Shown: piece after piece, positions 8,307-17,939 of the stretch
How the letters are laid out: every line of letters begins with the position of its first letter
Position numbering within the stretch: position 1 is the first letter of the stretch
Assembly (NCBI GenBank): GCA_963790715.1
Contig: CAWBPN010000011.1
Coordinates: 62,001 to 126,000, forward strand
DNA from: DCFW01 sp963790715
Lineage (GTDB): Bacteria; Bacteroidota; Bacteroidia; Bacteroidales; Bacteroidaceae
DNA: 64,000 nt
Reading direction: 5' to 3'
Notes under the pieces: generated by a model
Seen by the model: only the letters and a program-made list of their open reading frames with translations
Databases searched by the model: none
What the model was told of the DNA's origin: nothing
Position numbers and translations under genes: made by a program

Positions 8307-8870
8307 ATGTTTGTAGCTTTAAAATTAAGACAAACCAATATAGTTGAATACCTACTTTATATGTGGCAGGTTGAGGATTTAATTCGCGCCAACGGTTTAG
8401 ACATCGAACGACTTAAGCAAACTGTCATATCTCAGTACCATGCCTCCGAGGAACAAAACATTCAATTGACTAAATGGTACTCGGACTTAATCGGCATGAT
8501 GCGTGATGAAGGCATAAAAGAAAAAGGACACCTGCAAATATGTAAAAACGTGATAATCAGTCTCACCGACCTGCACTTACAGTTGCTTCACAGCGATAAA
8601 TTTCCATTCTACACCGCTGCATATTACAAAATTCTTCCGTTTATCATAGAACTTCGCCACAAAGGCGAGGATAAAGATAAATGTGAACTGGAAACTTGCT
8701 TTGATGCTTTATACGGGGTAACAATGCTAAAACTGCAAAAAAAAGAGATTTCAAAAGAAACAACCATCGCAGTAAAAGATATTTCCACTCTTCTGTCGAT
8801 GCTGAACCAATATTATTTACAGGATGAAGAAGGGAAATTAAAGCTTGATGACGATGATGAAAACCAATAA
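8307..8870 (+). CDS. DUF4924 family protein
   Basis: A soluble, mainly helical protein of 187 residues. It begins with MFVALKLRQTNIVEYLLYMWQVEDLIRANG and contains YKILPFIIELR, which I recognise as the conserved features of the Bacteroidota-specific DUF4924 family. It ends in an acidic tail (DDDDENQ). No enzymatic motif is visible and no function is established to my knowledge. It sits 32 bp upstream of prfC and is probably part of the same run of genes. Confidence 0.82.
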   Translation: MFVALKLRQTNIVEYLLYMWQVEDLIRANGLDIERLKQTVISQYHASEEQNIQLTKWYSDLIGMMRDEGIKEKGHLQICKNVIISLTDLHLQLLHSDKFPFYTAAYYKILPFIIELRHKGEDKDKCELETCFDALYGVTMLKLQKKEISKETTIAVKDISTLLSMLNQYYLQDEEGKLKLDDDDENQ

Positions 8871-8902
8871 AAGTATATCACTTGTAAAGAAAATATTAAT
8901 AT

Positions 8903-10474
8903 ATGAACTCTGAAATAGAAAGAAGAAGAACATTTGCCATAGTATCTCATCCTGATGCCGGTAAAACAACATTGACCGAAAAGTTTTTACTGTTCGGCGG
9001 ACAAATTCAGGTGGCAGGAGCGGTTAAAAGCCATAAGATAAAAAAAACAGCTACAAGTGACTGGATGGAAATAGAAAAGCAGCGCGGAATATCCGTAACC
9101 ACATCCGTTATGGAGTTTGACTATAAGGATTATAAAGTAAATATTCTTGATACTCCTGGTCACCAGGATTTTGCCGAAGACACCTTCCGCACATTAACCG
9201 CTGTTGATAGCGTTATTATCGTAATTGACGGAGCAAAAGGTGTGGAGACACAAACGAAAAAATTAATGGAAGTGTGCAGAATGCGGAAAACTCCGGTAAT
9301 TGTTTTCATCAACAAGATGGATCGTGAAGGCCGCGACCCGTTCGACTTGCTGGATGAACTGGAGCAAGAACTGCATATTAAGATACTTCCTCTTAGTTGG
9401 CCTATAAACCAAGGTGCCAGGTTTAAAGGCGTTTACAATATATACGAAAAGAATTTAAACTTATACCAACCTTCGAAACAAGTAGTGACTGAAAAGGTTG
9501 AAGTTGACATAGATAGCGAAGATTTGGAAAAGCATATCGGGAACGATGATGCAAAAAAGCTTCGTGAAGACTTGGAGATTATAGAAGGCGTATACACTGA
9601 TTTCAATGAAGACGAATATTTGAATGCTAGCTTGGCACCGGTGTTTTTCGGTTCTGCGCTGAACAATTTCGGAGTAAAAGAGCTGCTTGACTGTTTCGTT
9701 GAAATAGCTCCGTCGCCACGCCCTGTACAGGCAATTGAAAGAATAGTAAAGCCTGAAGAGGACAAGTTCACAGGTTTTGTTTTTAAAATCACTGCAAATA
9801 TCGACCCTAATCATCGTTCGTGCATAGCATTCTGCAAAATATGCAGCGGAAAGTTCATACGAAATACACCTTATTTACATGTTAGCGATGGAAAGACAAT
9901 GCGCTTTTCATCTCCGGCACAATTTATGGCTCAACGCAAAAGCACGGTAGATGTGGCTTGGGCAGGCGATATTATCGGATTACCCGATACCGGAGGGACA
10001 TTCAAAATCGGCGATACGCTGACCGAAGGAGAAGACCTTCATTTCAAAGGACTACCGAGTTTCTCGCCTGAGATGTTCAAATATATTGAGAATGACGACC
10101 CGATGAAATCAAAACAACTCAACAAAGGTATTGAGCAATTGATGGATGAAGGTGTGGCTCAGCTGTTTGTAAATCAGTTTGATAGCAGAAAAATCATCGG
10201 TACTGTCGGCCAATTGCAATTTGAAGTAATACAATACCGACTTAAAAACGAATACAATGCTTCATGTCGTTGGGAGCCTATTCACCTCTACAAAGCTTGC
10301 TGGATAGAAAGTGATGACGAAGACGAATTGAATGCTTTTAAGAAAAGGAAATATCAGTATATGGCTTCAGACCGTGAAGGACGGGATGTCTTTTTGGCCG
10401 ACAGCAATTATGTGCTGCAAATGGCTCAGAATGACTATAAGCACATCAAGTTCCACTTCACAAATGAATTCTAA
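8903..10474 (+). CDS. prfC: Peptide chain release factor 3
   Basis: A translational GTPase of 523 residues, the normal RF3 length. G-domain motifs are complete: SHPDAGKTT near the N-terminus, QRGISV (switch I), DTPGHQDF (switch II with the catalytic His) and NKMD. RF3 hallmarks include KSHKIKKTATSDWMEIEKQRGISVT-type sequence and the C-terminal WEPIHLYKACWI region. It recycles class I release factors from the ribosome after termination. A gap of about 100 bp with a new promoter separates it from the DUF1573 gene. Confidence 0.97.
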   Translation: MNSEIERRRTFAIVSHPDAGKTTLTEKFLLFGGQIQVAGAVKSHKIKKTATSDWMEIEKQRGISVTTSVMEFDYKDYKVNILDTPGHQDFAEDTFRTLTAVDSVIIVIDGAKGVETQTKKLMEVCRMRKTPVIVFINKMDREGRDPFDLLDELEQELHIKILPLSWPINQGARFKGVYNIYEKNLNLYQPSKQVVTEKVEVDIDSEDLEKHIGNDDAKKLREDLEIIEGVYTDFNEDEYLNASLAPVFFGSALNNFGVKELLDCFVEIAPSPRPVQAIERIVKPEEDKFTGFVFKITANIDPNHRSCIAFCKICSGKFIRNTPYLHVSDGKTMRFSSPAQFMAQRKSTVDVAWAGDIIGLPDTGGTFKIGDTLTEGEDLHFKGLPSFSPEMFKYIENDDPMKSKQLNKGIEQLMDEGVAQLFVNQFDSRKIIGTVGQLQFEVIQYRLKNEYNASCRWEPIHLYKACWIESDDEDELNAFKKRKYQYMASDREGRDVFLADSNYVLQMAQNDYKHIKFHFTNEF

Positions 10475-10544
10475 ACGTTATTGTATAAATAATTTATTTT
10501 GTTAATTCCTGAAAAGCAAATATTCAATTTAATCAAATATACAT

Positions 10545-10552
10545 TATCTTTG
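10545..10552 (+). promoter_or_regulatory. Predicted -7 element for the DUF1573 gene
   Basis: TATCTTTG matches TAnnTTTG and ends 21 bp before the ATG at 10574. No clear -33 TTG lies at the expected distance. Confidence 0.5.
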
Positions 10553-10573
10553 TAATAAACAATAGCGATATAA

Positions 10574-10963
10574 ATGAAGAAGACATTATTATTAACCATA
10601 GTTCTCCTTACAGGAGTTGTTTCGGCATACGCACAGAAATATGCTGAAATAAAATTTGAGACAACAGTTCATGACTTTGGCACATTCTCGGAATCTGCAC
10701 CTAAGGTCACTTATGATTTCAAATTTACCAATGTAGGTAATTCTCCATTGGTTATAAATCAAGCCATTGCATCTTGTGGATGCACTATTCCCGAATACAC
10801 AAAAGCTCCAATTGAGCCTGGTAAATCAGGTGTAGTAAGAGTCACCTACAACGGAACAGGAAAATATCCCGGTCCTTTCAGCAAATCAATCACTATTCGT
10901 TCGAATGCAAAAAGTGAATTGGTTAGATTGTACATCAAAGGTGATATGAAAGAAAAGCAATAA
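10574..10963 (+). CDS. DUF1573 domain-containing secreted protein
   Basis: A 129-residue exported protein. A signal peptide (LLLTIVLLTGVVSAYAQ) is followed by one immunoglobulin-like DUF1573 domain. Diagnostic parts are VHDFGTFSESAPKVTYDFKFTNVGNSPLVI, the ASCGCT motif, and PGKSGVVRVTYNGTGKYPGPFSKSITIRSN. The two cysteines of SCGC probably form or exchange a disulfide. Such proteins are very common in Bacteroidota and are periplasmic or surface proteins of unknown role. It is monocistronic, with a long gene-free region downstream. Confidence 0.9.
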   Translation: MKKTLLLTIVLLTGVVSAYAQKYAEIKFETTVHDFGTFSESAPKVTYDFKFTNVGNSPLVINQAIASCGCTIPEYTKAPIEPGKSGVVRVTYNGTGKYPGPFSKSITIRSNAKSELVRLYIKGDMKEKQ

Positions 10964-11055
10964 ATATTTTCATTCTCTCTCTTATTATTATAGCTTAAGT
11001 TGCTACCTACGTGCGGTGCATTTCAGTGCGTAATATGTTTGTTATGTTATGGCAT

Positions 11056-11145
11056 TATTTTGCACAAGGATTTTATGTGTCAGATCACCTTTATTCATAA
11101 GCTTTTCCTGCTGACAAACTGAATGATTAAAATATTCAGATGTAT
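11056..11145 (+). repeat. Dispersed 90-bp intergenic repeat, copy A
   Basis: Aligns without gaps to 56412-56501 over 90 bp with about 17 mismatches (roughly 81% identity). It shares TATTTTGCACAAGG, CACCTTTATTCATA, CTGACAA and a conserved small hairpin CTGAAT-(9)-ATTCAG. It lies downstream of the DUF1573 gene and is not coding. Confidence 0.75.
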
Positions 11146-11662
11146 ACTTTCTCTAAATACGATTCTAATCTAAAGAATTCATTACGTATTTTTACATTTA
11201 CTGTCTTTCATTTTATTCTCATGTATCATAAACTTCTTTCAGAATAGGATGTTGTTTGCGTATCTTTCTAAAATGATTAACAGACATTGTCAGCATGTTT
11301 ACCATTTCTTACGTACGTGAGAAATGATATATATCACGTTCATTCACAGTATTCATCGGCAACTGTTACGATAAACTCTGCGATAAACGATGATAACCTC
11401 GCTTGAAAAGAAATCTATTATGTATTGTAGTGTTGTATTTTTTCCTGAATACCCAAGAATGGAACAACTATACATTCTATTGATAACCATTTTGTCAAAA
11501 TATCAGAAGTTTAAGGCATCAGATGTTCATCCATTCAGCTAAAACGGCTGTAACAATAGGCAATCTAAAACAGGAATAATATATTACAAATTATAAAGCT
11601 AAATGGGGTATTATGGAATTGCAGCGTTCGCAATTACAATATCTAACCGACAAGGCACGCAA

Positions 11663-11700
11663 AAAAAACAGTTGAAATCAGAACGTTGTCTGACTTCAAC
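11663..11700 (-). terminator. Rho-independent terminator of the RRM gene
   Basis: Reading the minus strand, GTTGAAGTCAGA pairs with TCTGATTTCAAC (one mismatch; 11700-11689 with 11682-11671) and is followed by TGTTTTTTTT. It lies about 90 nt downstream of the RRM stop codon. Confidence 0.85.
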
Positions 11701-11792
11701 CGATTTCATTTTCGAGGCTTTTATATTTTCGCCAACCTTATTATTTTACACAGTCTTTCGTATCATGTAAAATTTATGCGTGTTTTGCAGAA

Positions 11793-12101
11793 TTAATATC
11801 TTCTGTTGTATCCACCGCCACGGTTATTGCCAAATCTTCCACCACCATTGCTTCTCTCTTGTCTTGGGCGAGCAACACAAACATTGATAGTTTTGCCTTC
11901 AAAGTCTGTTCCGTTCAACTCATCGATAGCCTTTTGACCTTCTTCGTCATTTGACATATCTACGAAGCCAAAACCACGTGATCTACCACTTTCTCTGTCA
12001 TTGATAATCTTGGCAGAAGTAACTTCGCCATACTTTTCAAATAATTCTTGTAAGCTCTCACTTGTCGTGCTGTAGCTTAATTGTGAAACATAAATGTTCA
12101 T
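11793..12101 (-). CDS. RRM-domain RNA-binding protein (glycine-rich)
   Basis: The start is the ATG at 12101; an upstream GTG at 12131 overlaps the promoter and is excluded. The 102-residue product is one RNA-recognition motif: RNP2 as MNIYVSQLSY and RNP1 as RGFGFVDM, plus DRESGRSRG and FEGKTINVCVARPR. A Gly/Arg/Asn tail (GGGRFGNNRGGGYNRRY) follows. It resembles the cold-induced RNA-binding proteins that are abundant in Bacteroidota, a phylum generally lacking Hfq. It is likely a global post-transcriptional regulator or RNA chaperone. An AAAAAGAG sequence precedes the ATG. Confidence 0.92.
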   Translation of the reverse strand: MNIYVSQLSYSTTSESLQELFEKYGEVTSAKIINDRESGRSRGFGFVDMSNDEEGQKAIDELNGTDFEGKTINVCVARPRQERSNGGGRFGNNRGGGYNRRY

Positions 12102-12130
12102 CTCTTTTTTATTAATTGTTATGTAACACA

Positions 12131-12138
12131 CAAAGATA
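12131..12138 (-). promoter_or_regulatory. -7 element of the RRM gene
   Basis: TATCTTTG on the minus strand (12138-12131). Transcription would begin near 12126, so translation must begin at the ATG at 12101 with a leader of about 25 nt. No convincing -33 box is seen. Confidence 0.6.
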
Positions 12139-12262
12139 GATAAAATTAATAATACTTGTTTATTTTCACAATAAAAGTTTATAGATTTTTATTTTTATGT
12201 CGATAAATCTGATTAAGACGGAGAAATTCCATGCTTGTCTTCATATTGCGACAATTTATACA

Positions 12263-12270
12263 TACCTTTG
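12263..12270 (+). promoter_or_regulatory. -7 element of the cation-efflux gene
   Basis: TACCTTTG on the plus strand. It places the transcript start near 12275, downstream of an in-frame ATG at 12231, and so selects the ATG at 12294. The -33 region is not clear. Confidence 0.55.
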
Positions 12271-12293
12271 TGAAAATCAATAATATAATTACT

Positions 12294-13193
12294 ATGCCAC
12301 ATATGCATGAACACAATCATAATGAACATCATATTACCTCGCTTAATAAGGCTTATATAGGTGGAATAATTCTCAACACACTTTTTGTTGTAATTGAATT
12401 TGCTGCAGGTTTTTGGATTAATTCAATGGGATTGATTTCGGATGCTGGACATAATTTAGGCGATGTTACTGCAATATTGCTTTCGTTATTGGCGCTTCGC
12501 TTGTCGCATGTGAAAAATAATGAGACTTATACATACGGATACAAAAAGAGCACTGTACTCGTCTCTCTTCTTAATTCATTCATCCTGCTTATAACCATAG
12601 GTTTCATTTTTACTGAAAGTATCCGAAAATTTATACATCCTCAACCACTGGACGGCTATGTAATGGCATGGGTTGCAGGCATCGGTGTGTTTGTAAACGG
12701 CGCAACGGCTTTTCTTTTTATGAAAGACAAGGATAAAGACTTGAATGTAAGAGGTATTTTTCTTCACATGGCAGCCGACACTCTTGTTTCAATAGGTGTT
12801 GTTGCATCCGGCGTAATCATATCATTCACCGGTTGGTATATTATCGACCCTATCATTGGCTTGGCAATTTCGATAGTAATTCTGACTTCAACATGGAATC
12901 TGTTGCACGACAGCGTACGTCTTTCATTGGACGGTGTGCCTGAAGAAATCAACTACGACAATATAGAAAACAACATACTGAAAACAGAGAATGTTTGCAG
13001 TATTCACCATTTACATATATGGGCACTCAGTACTACGGAAAATGCACTGACTGCCCACATTGTTGTTGATGATTTGCAGCACATGGAGCATGTGAAGCAC
13101 GTGCTGCGCAAAAAGTTATCAAAACTAGGCATCGGCCATGCCACCTTTGAGTTTGAAAACAAAGGTGAACATTGCGAATGCGAAAATGATTAA
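12294..13193 (+). CDS. Cation diffusion facilitator (CzcD/ZitB-type) metal exporter
   Basis: From the ATG at 12294 the product is 299 residues. It begins with a His-rich stretch (MPHMHEHNHNEHH) and has six membrane segments. The metal-site residues of the family are visible: S-DAGHNLGD in the second segment (DxxxD after HxxxD arrangement) and HMAADTLVS in the fifth. The cytosolic C-terminal domain contains SIHHLHIWALSTTENALTAHIVV and ends in His/Cys/Glu (GEHCECEND). It probably exports Zn2+ (possibly Co2+ or Cd2+) in exchange for protons. It stands alone and converges with the SusD gene 33 bp away. Confidence 0.93.
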   Translation: MPHMHEHNHNEHHITSLNKAYIGGIILNTLFVVIEFAAGFWINSMGLISDAGHNLGDVTAILLSLLALRLSHVKNNETYTYGYKKSTVLVSLLNSFILLITIGFIFTESIRKFIHPQPLDGYVMAWVAGIGVFVNGATAFLFMKDKDKDLNVRGIFLHMAADTLVSIGVVASGVIISFTGWYIIDPIIGLAISIVILTSTWNLLHDSVRLSLDGVPEEINYDNIENNILKTENVCSIHHLHIWALSTTENALTAHIVVDDLQHMEHVKHVLRKKLSKLGIGHATFEFENKGEHCECEND

Positions 13194-13225
13194 AACCACA
13201 AAAAATTTTATTCTTATATATAATG

Positions 13226-14560
13226 TTATTTCAGCAAATTTGGATTTGCTTTCACTGCATCTTTCGGAAAAGGAAGCACATAACGGCTATCACCTTGTTT
13301 TAAGACATATTCCTTATCTTCAAAAGTTTTCACTATACTAGGTTTCCCCCAATACTTCAAATCATACCATCTGAAACCCTGGCAAGCTAATTCACGATAA
13401 CGTTCTTCCAATACACGTTTAACAAACTCAGGCTTATCCATGGCATCAATTGCCGCAGCTTGGGTTGCATAATATGAAGGAGTTAAACGATTTACCAATA
13501 GTTGTTTTAAATACTCTTTGCCTTTATCTAAATTTCCGTTTGAAGATTGAGCCTCAGCCTCAGCAAGCAAAAGATAAAACTCTGCCGTACGCATAGAGAC
13601 CTTATTGGCAAGCGAATATCCTAATTTGCAACTATAATTTGAACCACTTGCAGAAAAATATTCATTGAAGCGGAGATCATTTATATTATCAAAAGCATTA
13701 ACTAATTTATCGGAAATATAAAAGCGATTCTTCAACTCAGAATAAAAAGTCTGCTCCATAGCAAGTACATTTTCATCCGATGTATACGCCTCAGGCAAAA
13801 CAGCCGAAGACTCATTTAAATTAACAAGTTTATGATCAATATCAAATGCGTGCTTGGCATACTCTAAAACTTTATCCCAGTTACCTGTATAAGCATAAAC
13901 TCTGGCAGCAAATCCATATGCAGAGACACGTGAAAATCTATAATTCAATCCCTTTGTTTGTTCGTCAACATTTAAATAAGAAATGCCCTCGTCTATATCT
14001 GAAAAGATTTGCGAATACACCTCTCCTATAGTATTCCGTTGATAATTCTTCCATACATCGATTGTAGTTGCCAAAGGAATTGACTTTTTATTAAGATTAT
14101 CCTGATTATATACATCCGAATATAAACTTGCTAAAGAGAAATGCATATATGCACGCATTAAATATGCTTCTCCCAATAATTGGCTTATTTCAGCAGGAGT
14201 CCCCTGGGTAGCGTTTTTACCACTAATTATAACTTGATTGGCATTTAATATAACCTTATAAAATTCTTGCCATGGAAAATCAAGAGTATTATTATCTGGA
14301 TTTACATTATTCCAAACGAAAATACTTTTATATGGGAGGTAATCTCCCCAATCATCATATTTTAGTTGCAACTCATCTCCACAAACCGTACTAAGCGAAC
14401 GGTCGGTTGGAACTGATTCATAAGCATTCGTAATTAAATCACGATAATCCTGATAAGTTGTAGGTATAACTTTACCTACCGGTTTTATGTCAAGGAAATT
14501 ATCACAACCTGCCAAAACCAACATTGATAAAAAAATCAAATATATATTTATACGTTTCAT
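13226..14560 (-). CDS. SusD/RagB-family outer-membrane lipoprotein
   Basis: A surface glycan- or peptide-binding lipoprotein that caps the SusC channel. A lipoprotein signal with lipobox LAGC (Cys19) is followed by DNFLDIKPVGKVIPTTYQDYRDLITNAYE, the usual start of SusD proteins. TPR-like helices (EAYLMRAYMHFSLASLYSDVY, GFAARVYAYTGNWDKVLEYAKHAF) and the C-terminal VLEERYRELACQGFRWYDLKYWGK follow. At 444 residues it is shorter than many SusD proteins (about 500-600). It lies 18 bp after susC and is the last gene of the locus. Confidence 0.93.
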   Translation of the reverse strand: MKRINIYLIFLSMLVLAGCDNFLDIKPVGKVIPTTYQDYRDLITNAYESVPTDRSLSTVCGDELQLKYDDWGDYLPYKSIFVWNNVNPDNNTLDFPWQEFYKVILNANQVIISGKNATQGTPAEISQLLGEAYLMRAYMHFSLASLYSDVYNQDNLNKKSIPLATTIDVWKNYQRNTIGEVYSQIFSDIDEGISYLNVDEQTKGLNYRFSRVSAYGFAARVYAYTGNWDKVLEYAKHAFDIDHKLVNLNESSAVLPEAYTSDENVLAMEQTFYSELKNRFYISDKLVNAFDNINDLRFNEYFSASGSNYSCKLGYSLANKVSMRTAEFYLLLAEAEAQSSNGNLDKGKEYLKQLLVNRLTPSYYATQAAAIDAMDKPEFVKRVLEERYRELACQGFRWYDLKYWGKPSIVKTFEDKEYVLKQGDSRYVLPFPKDAVKANPNLLK

Positions 14561-14578
14561 TGATTCAAATTTTAATTA

Positions 14579-17500
14579 TTAAAATGTTATATTCATACCC
14601 ATAGTTATTGATCGCGGAACAGGCTGAGCATAAATATTACCGTATGTTTCCGGATCGAAATATCCGCTATAATTAGATGCGAATACAATAGGATTCCTTG
14701 CTTCAATATTCAATCTTAATGCAGATATTCCAACCTTAGCCAGAATGGTACGTGGCAAATCATATCCTAATCTAATGCTGTTAACTCGAATATAATTAAT
14801 TTTTTTATACCATATATCCAAGTCACGAAATACATCATTTGCCAATGCATAACCGGTGTTGAACACAGTATAATCTCCTAAACGATCTCCATCTTCAGTA
14901 TATGGCCCGATCATTCGCGGATATATGCCGGATGTGTTATCAGGAGTCCATACCTTGCTCATCAATCTTGAACGATTAAGACCTCTGTCCATATCTATGA
15001 TATCATAAAAAGGTTCACGCTTAACCCACTGACCAATATTAAAACTGCAAGAGATATTCAAACTAAACGAACCGTACTTAAAATTATTGATGAATCCTCC
15101 TGAGACTTTAGGATCTGTTGTCCCTTTGTAAGTATATAAGTTACGAATTTGCTCCGTAGTAAGAGTAGATTGATAATCGCCGTATCCGCTTGGATCTTCC
15201 ATTCCGAAGAAATCAGTAGCAGAAACTACTTTATTTCCACTTTGAAATTGAATATAACCATCTTTATCTAAACCTGCTGTTTTAAATGCAAAGATTGAAT
15301 TTACAGAATGACCTTTTAGTGAAGGCGTTGCTTGATTCTCAGGAATTTCAATATCATCTACTTTATTTAAATTTTTAGAAAGATTTAATATTGTAGACCA
15401 CACAAAATTCTTAGTTCTAACATTTGTAGTAGATATATTAAACTCCAATCCCTTATTTGTCATCGAAGCCCAATTGACAGACACCGAACCTATTCCGTTT
15501 TCCAATGCTACACTTTTAGTACCAATGAGGTCGGTAGACTTTCTATAGTATGCATCAAAACTTAAATTAATACGATCATCGAGAAATCCCGCATCAACTC
15601 CTACATTACGTGTTGCGGTTTTCTCCCACCTTAAACGATCATTAGGCAAATTTGTAGTTACGATAGATGTTTCAGTATTACCCGGTAAAATTGTCGATGT
15701 TTTTCTTTCACCAATAAGATAACGTGACGTTCCTTTATCTATGTTTCCTTGTAAACCGTAAGACAAACGAAGTTCCAAATTACTCAACCACTTTACATCT
15801 TTCAAGAATGATTCATTCTTAATTCTCCATGCACCTGAGATAGCCCACAACGGAAGATACTTATATTTTTTATCTACACCGAAGAGATCGGACCCGTCAA
15901 TTCGGGCACTACCAAAGAATGTATATTTATTATCAAACGTATAACCTAATGTCCCGAAAAAAGAAGCATAGGCATCTTCAACATATGATTTGGTAAACAA
16001 CGGAAATGTCGAAGCATAAGAAGGATCAGGAAAAATGACAGGTTCAGTAGTTAACGTCTCTTTATTAAAGCCATAACCGGCAGAAAAAATTGACTGCAAT
16101 TCAGTACGACGTAATTCATTTCCTATCATAACATCCAGTTCATGTTTGTGTGCAAATGTTGCATTGTATTCCAAAACAGACTTTAAATTCCATTGAGAAG
16201 AAGTTACATCCGTATTTTTTATTACTCCACCTATAGGTATAAAATAAGTATCACCTACTTGACTTGCAGCCCTTTCATGACGAGCGAAATAGCTATTACC
16301 AGACCCATATTGTTGATTATTCTCATTATCACGCTGCAAACCGAATTGAGACGTGAACTTCAATTGAGGAATAATTTTCCAATCAATACTGAATATGGTA
16401 TTTGATGATCTTATTTTTTGTCTGTTAGATGTATTATTTCTTTCTTCAATAATATTATAATCAATCAAATTACCATTATATAAAGGCATGTCAGAATCAT
16501 AATTATAATTTCCTTTATCATCATACACGCTTAAATAAGGATTTGCCACCCTTGAATAACGTGAAGGATTTGTCATTGAACCTGTATTTATGAGATATGA
16601 ACCTTGTTTACGTTCACTATTATACATCTCTACACCTAATGTAAAATTGTCAAAAAGTTTATATTCACCTTTCATGGTAAAGTTCAATCTGTTTAATGAA
16701 GTACCTATAGTTGTACCCTTTTCATCATAATATCCTGTAGAAAAATAATATGAGGCGCGGTCACTGCCACCACTTACACTCAAGCTATGGTCTTGATTAG
16801 CTGCAGTCTGATAGAGTTCATGTCCCCAATCGGTATTTATTTTACGTAAATCGGCTATCTGTGACAACACGTTGGCAGGTAAACTTTTTAATCCTCCGTC
16901 ACGATATTGATCCCACAATCCATATTCTTCAAAAAGTCTTCCGATTGCTCCTTTTTTTGTTACCGAATTATCAGAGCTCAAATCAGGATATTTTGCCAAT
17001 TGCAATTCATAATCTATCTTTTCGGATGAATTCATTAAATTCAATTTATTCATATCCGGACGTTCAGTAAAAGATAAATTTGTATTTAGTTGCACCAAAG
17101 GTTTACCTATTTTTCCTTTCTTTGTTGTAATTATTATAACACCGTTAGCCGCTCTTGCCCCATATATGGCAGCAGCAGCAGCATCTTTCAAAATAGTAAT
17201 ATCAGCAATATCAGAAGGATTAATCCCGGCAATAGACGAAGTAAAAAGTTGATCGATATTTTCACCGCTCATATCCGGCAAATCAGTTCCTTCAAGAGGA
17301 ATACCATCTAACACCCAAAGAGGGTCTTGCGTTCCATTCAGCGAAGCTGTTCCACGTATCCTTATTTTTACGGGCGAACCCGGAGCACCACCCAATGTGG
17401 TTGCCTGTAAACCCGGTACTTGACCGCTAAGCATCATATCAACACTCGGAACTCCAGCTTGCAATATATCTTTGACCTTGATAGTAAATATAGATGATGT

Positions 17501-17908
17501 CAATTTCCTTTTTTCAATCTTTTGATATCCAGTAACCACAACGTTATCCAGCATTTTACTGTCAGATTCCTTCATTTTAATTAAGACAAAATTTTTGTTG
17601 ACAATATCAATCTTTTGGGTATCATATCCTATAAAACTGCAAGTTAAACTACTAATTTTATCAGATACAGATAGAGTAAACTGACCTTGTTCATCAGCAA
17701 TAGCTCCAATGTTATAATTATCGACGACACCCTGTATCCCTGTCTTTTCACCGATAGTGCTATTATCTACATAAACGGAAGCTCCAGGTAGCGGATCTCC
17801 GCTTTCCGTAACCACCTTTCCTTTAATTTGCACATTCTGCTGTGCTGAAACTGTAAGTGAAAAAAATAAAAAAGACAATAATAGAAACCTCATTACTCGT
17901 AATCTCAT
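14579..17908 (-). CDS. SusC/RagA-family TonB-dependent receptor
   Basis: An outer-membrane beta-barrel transporter of 1109 residues. A signal peptide (FLLLSFLFFSLTVSAQQ) precedes a carboxypeptidase-like beta-sandwich (IKGKVVTESGDPLPGASVYVDN..., about 27-115). The plug domain has the SusC signature DAAAAAIYGARAANGVIIITTKKGK. A 22-stranded barrel ends in the typical aromatic C-terminus (RSITMGMNITF). No N-terminal STN domain is seen, so it is not a sigma/anti-sigma signalling type. It sits 31 bp after the metalloprotease and 18 bp before susD. The import substrate cannot be inferred with confidence; the protease neighbour hints at peptides. The first Met (17908) or the sixth (17893) may be the start. 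Confidence 0.95.
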   Translation of the reverse strand: MRLRVMRFLLLSFLFFSLTVSAQQNVQIKGKVVTESGDPLPGASVYVDNSTIGEKTGIQGVVDNYNIGAIADEQGQFTLSVSDKISSLTCSFIGYDTQKIDIVNKNFVLIKMKESDSKMLDNVVVTGYQKIEKRKLTSSIFTIKVKDILQAGVPSVDMMLSGQVPGLQATTLGGAPGSPVKIRIRGTASLNGTQDPLWVLDGIPLEGTDLPDMSGENIDQLFTSSIAGINPSDIADITILKDAAAAAIYGARAANGVIIITTKKGKIGKPLVQLNTNLSFTERPDMNKLNLMNSSEKIDYELQLAKYPDLSSDNSVTKKGAIGRLFEEYGLWDQYRDGGLKSLPANVLSQIADLRKINTDWGHELYQTAANQDHSLSVSGGSDRASYYFSTGYYDEKGTTIGTSLNRLNFTMKGEYKLFDNFTLGVEMYNSERKQGSYLINTGSMTNPSRYSRVANPYLSVYDDKGNYNYDSDMPLYNGNLIDYNIIEERNNTSNRQKIRSSNTIFSIDWKIIPQLKFTSQFGLQRDNENNQQYGSGNSYFARHERAASQVGDTYFIPIGGVIKNTDVTSSQWNLKSVLEYNATFAHKHELDVMIGNELRRTELQSIFSAGYGFNKETLTTEPVIFPDPSYASTFPLFTKSYVEDAYASFFGTLGYTFDNKYTFFGSARIDGSDLFGVDKKYKYLPLWAISGAWRIKNESFLKDVKWLSNLELRLSYGLQGNIDKGTSRYLIGERKTSTILPGNTETSIVTTNLPNDRLRWEKTATRNVGVDAGFLDDRINLSFDAYYRKSTDLIGTKSVALENGIGSVSVNWASMTNKGLEFNISTTNVRTKNFVWSTILNLSKNLNKVDDIEIPENQATPSLKGHSVNSIFAFKTAGLDKDGYIQFQSGNKVVSATDFFGMEDPSGYGDYQSTLTTEQIRNLYTYKGTTDPKVSGGFINNFKYGSFSLNISCSFNIGQWVKREPFYDIIDMDRGLNRSRLMSKVWTPDNTSGIYPRMIGPYTEDGDRLGDYTVFNTGYALANDVFRDLDIWYKKINYIRVNSIRLGYDLPRTILAKVGISALRLNIEARNPIVFASNYSGYFDPETYGNIYAQPVPRSITMGMNITF

Positions 17909-17939
17909 TATTTTAATATTTAATTATAATTTATAGTTT

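Larger units (their letters stand above)
10964..11792. other. 829-bp gene-free region
   Basis: No plausible gene is visible on either strand; the longest open stretches are short. It contains one copy of a dispersed 90-bp element (11056-11145) and the terminator of the RRM gene (11663-11700). The remaining sequence, roughly 11150-11650, has no recognisable coding, tRNA or riboswitch pattern. It could hold a small RNA or a decayed gene, but nothing seen proves either. Confidence 0.7.

Noticed and set aside
11613..11675. 20-codon ORF on the plus strand in the long intergenic region
   Set aside because: Too short, no ribosome-binding signal, and its A-run and end coincide with the minus-strand terminator of the RRM gene.
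12102..12131. Upstream GTG start for the RRM protein
   Set aside because: The GTG at 12131 overlaps the TATCTTTG promoter element, so it would not be in the transcript; the ATG at 12101 starts exactly at the RNP2 strand.
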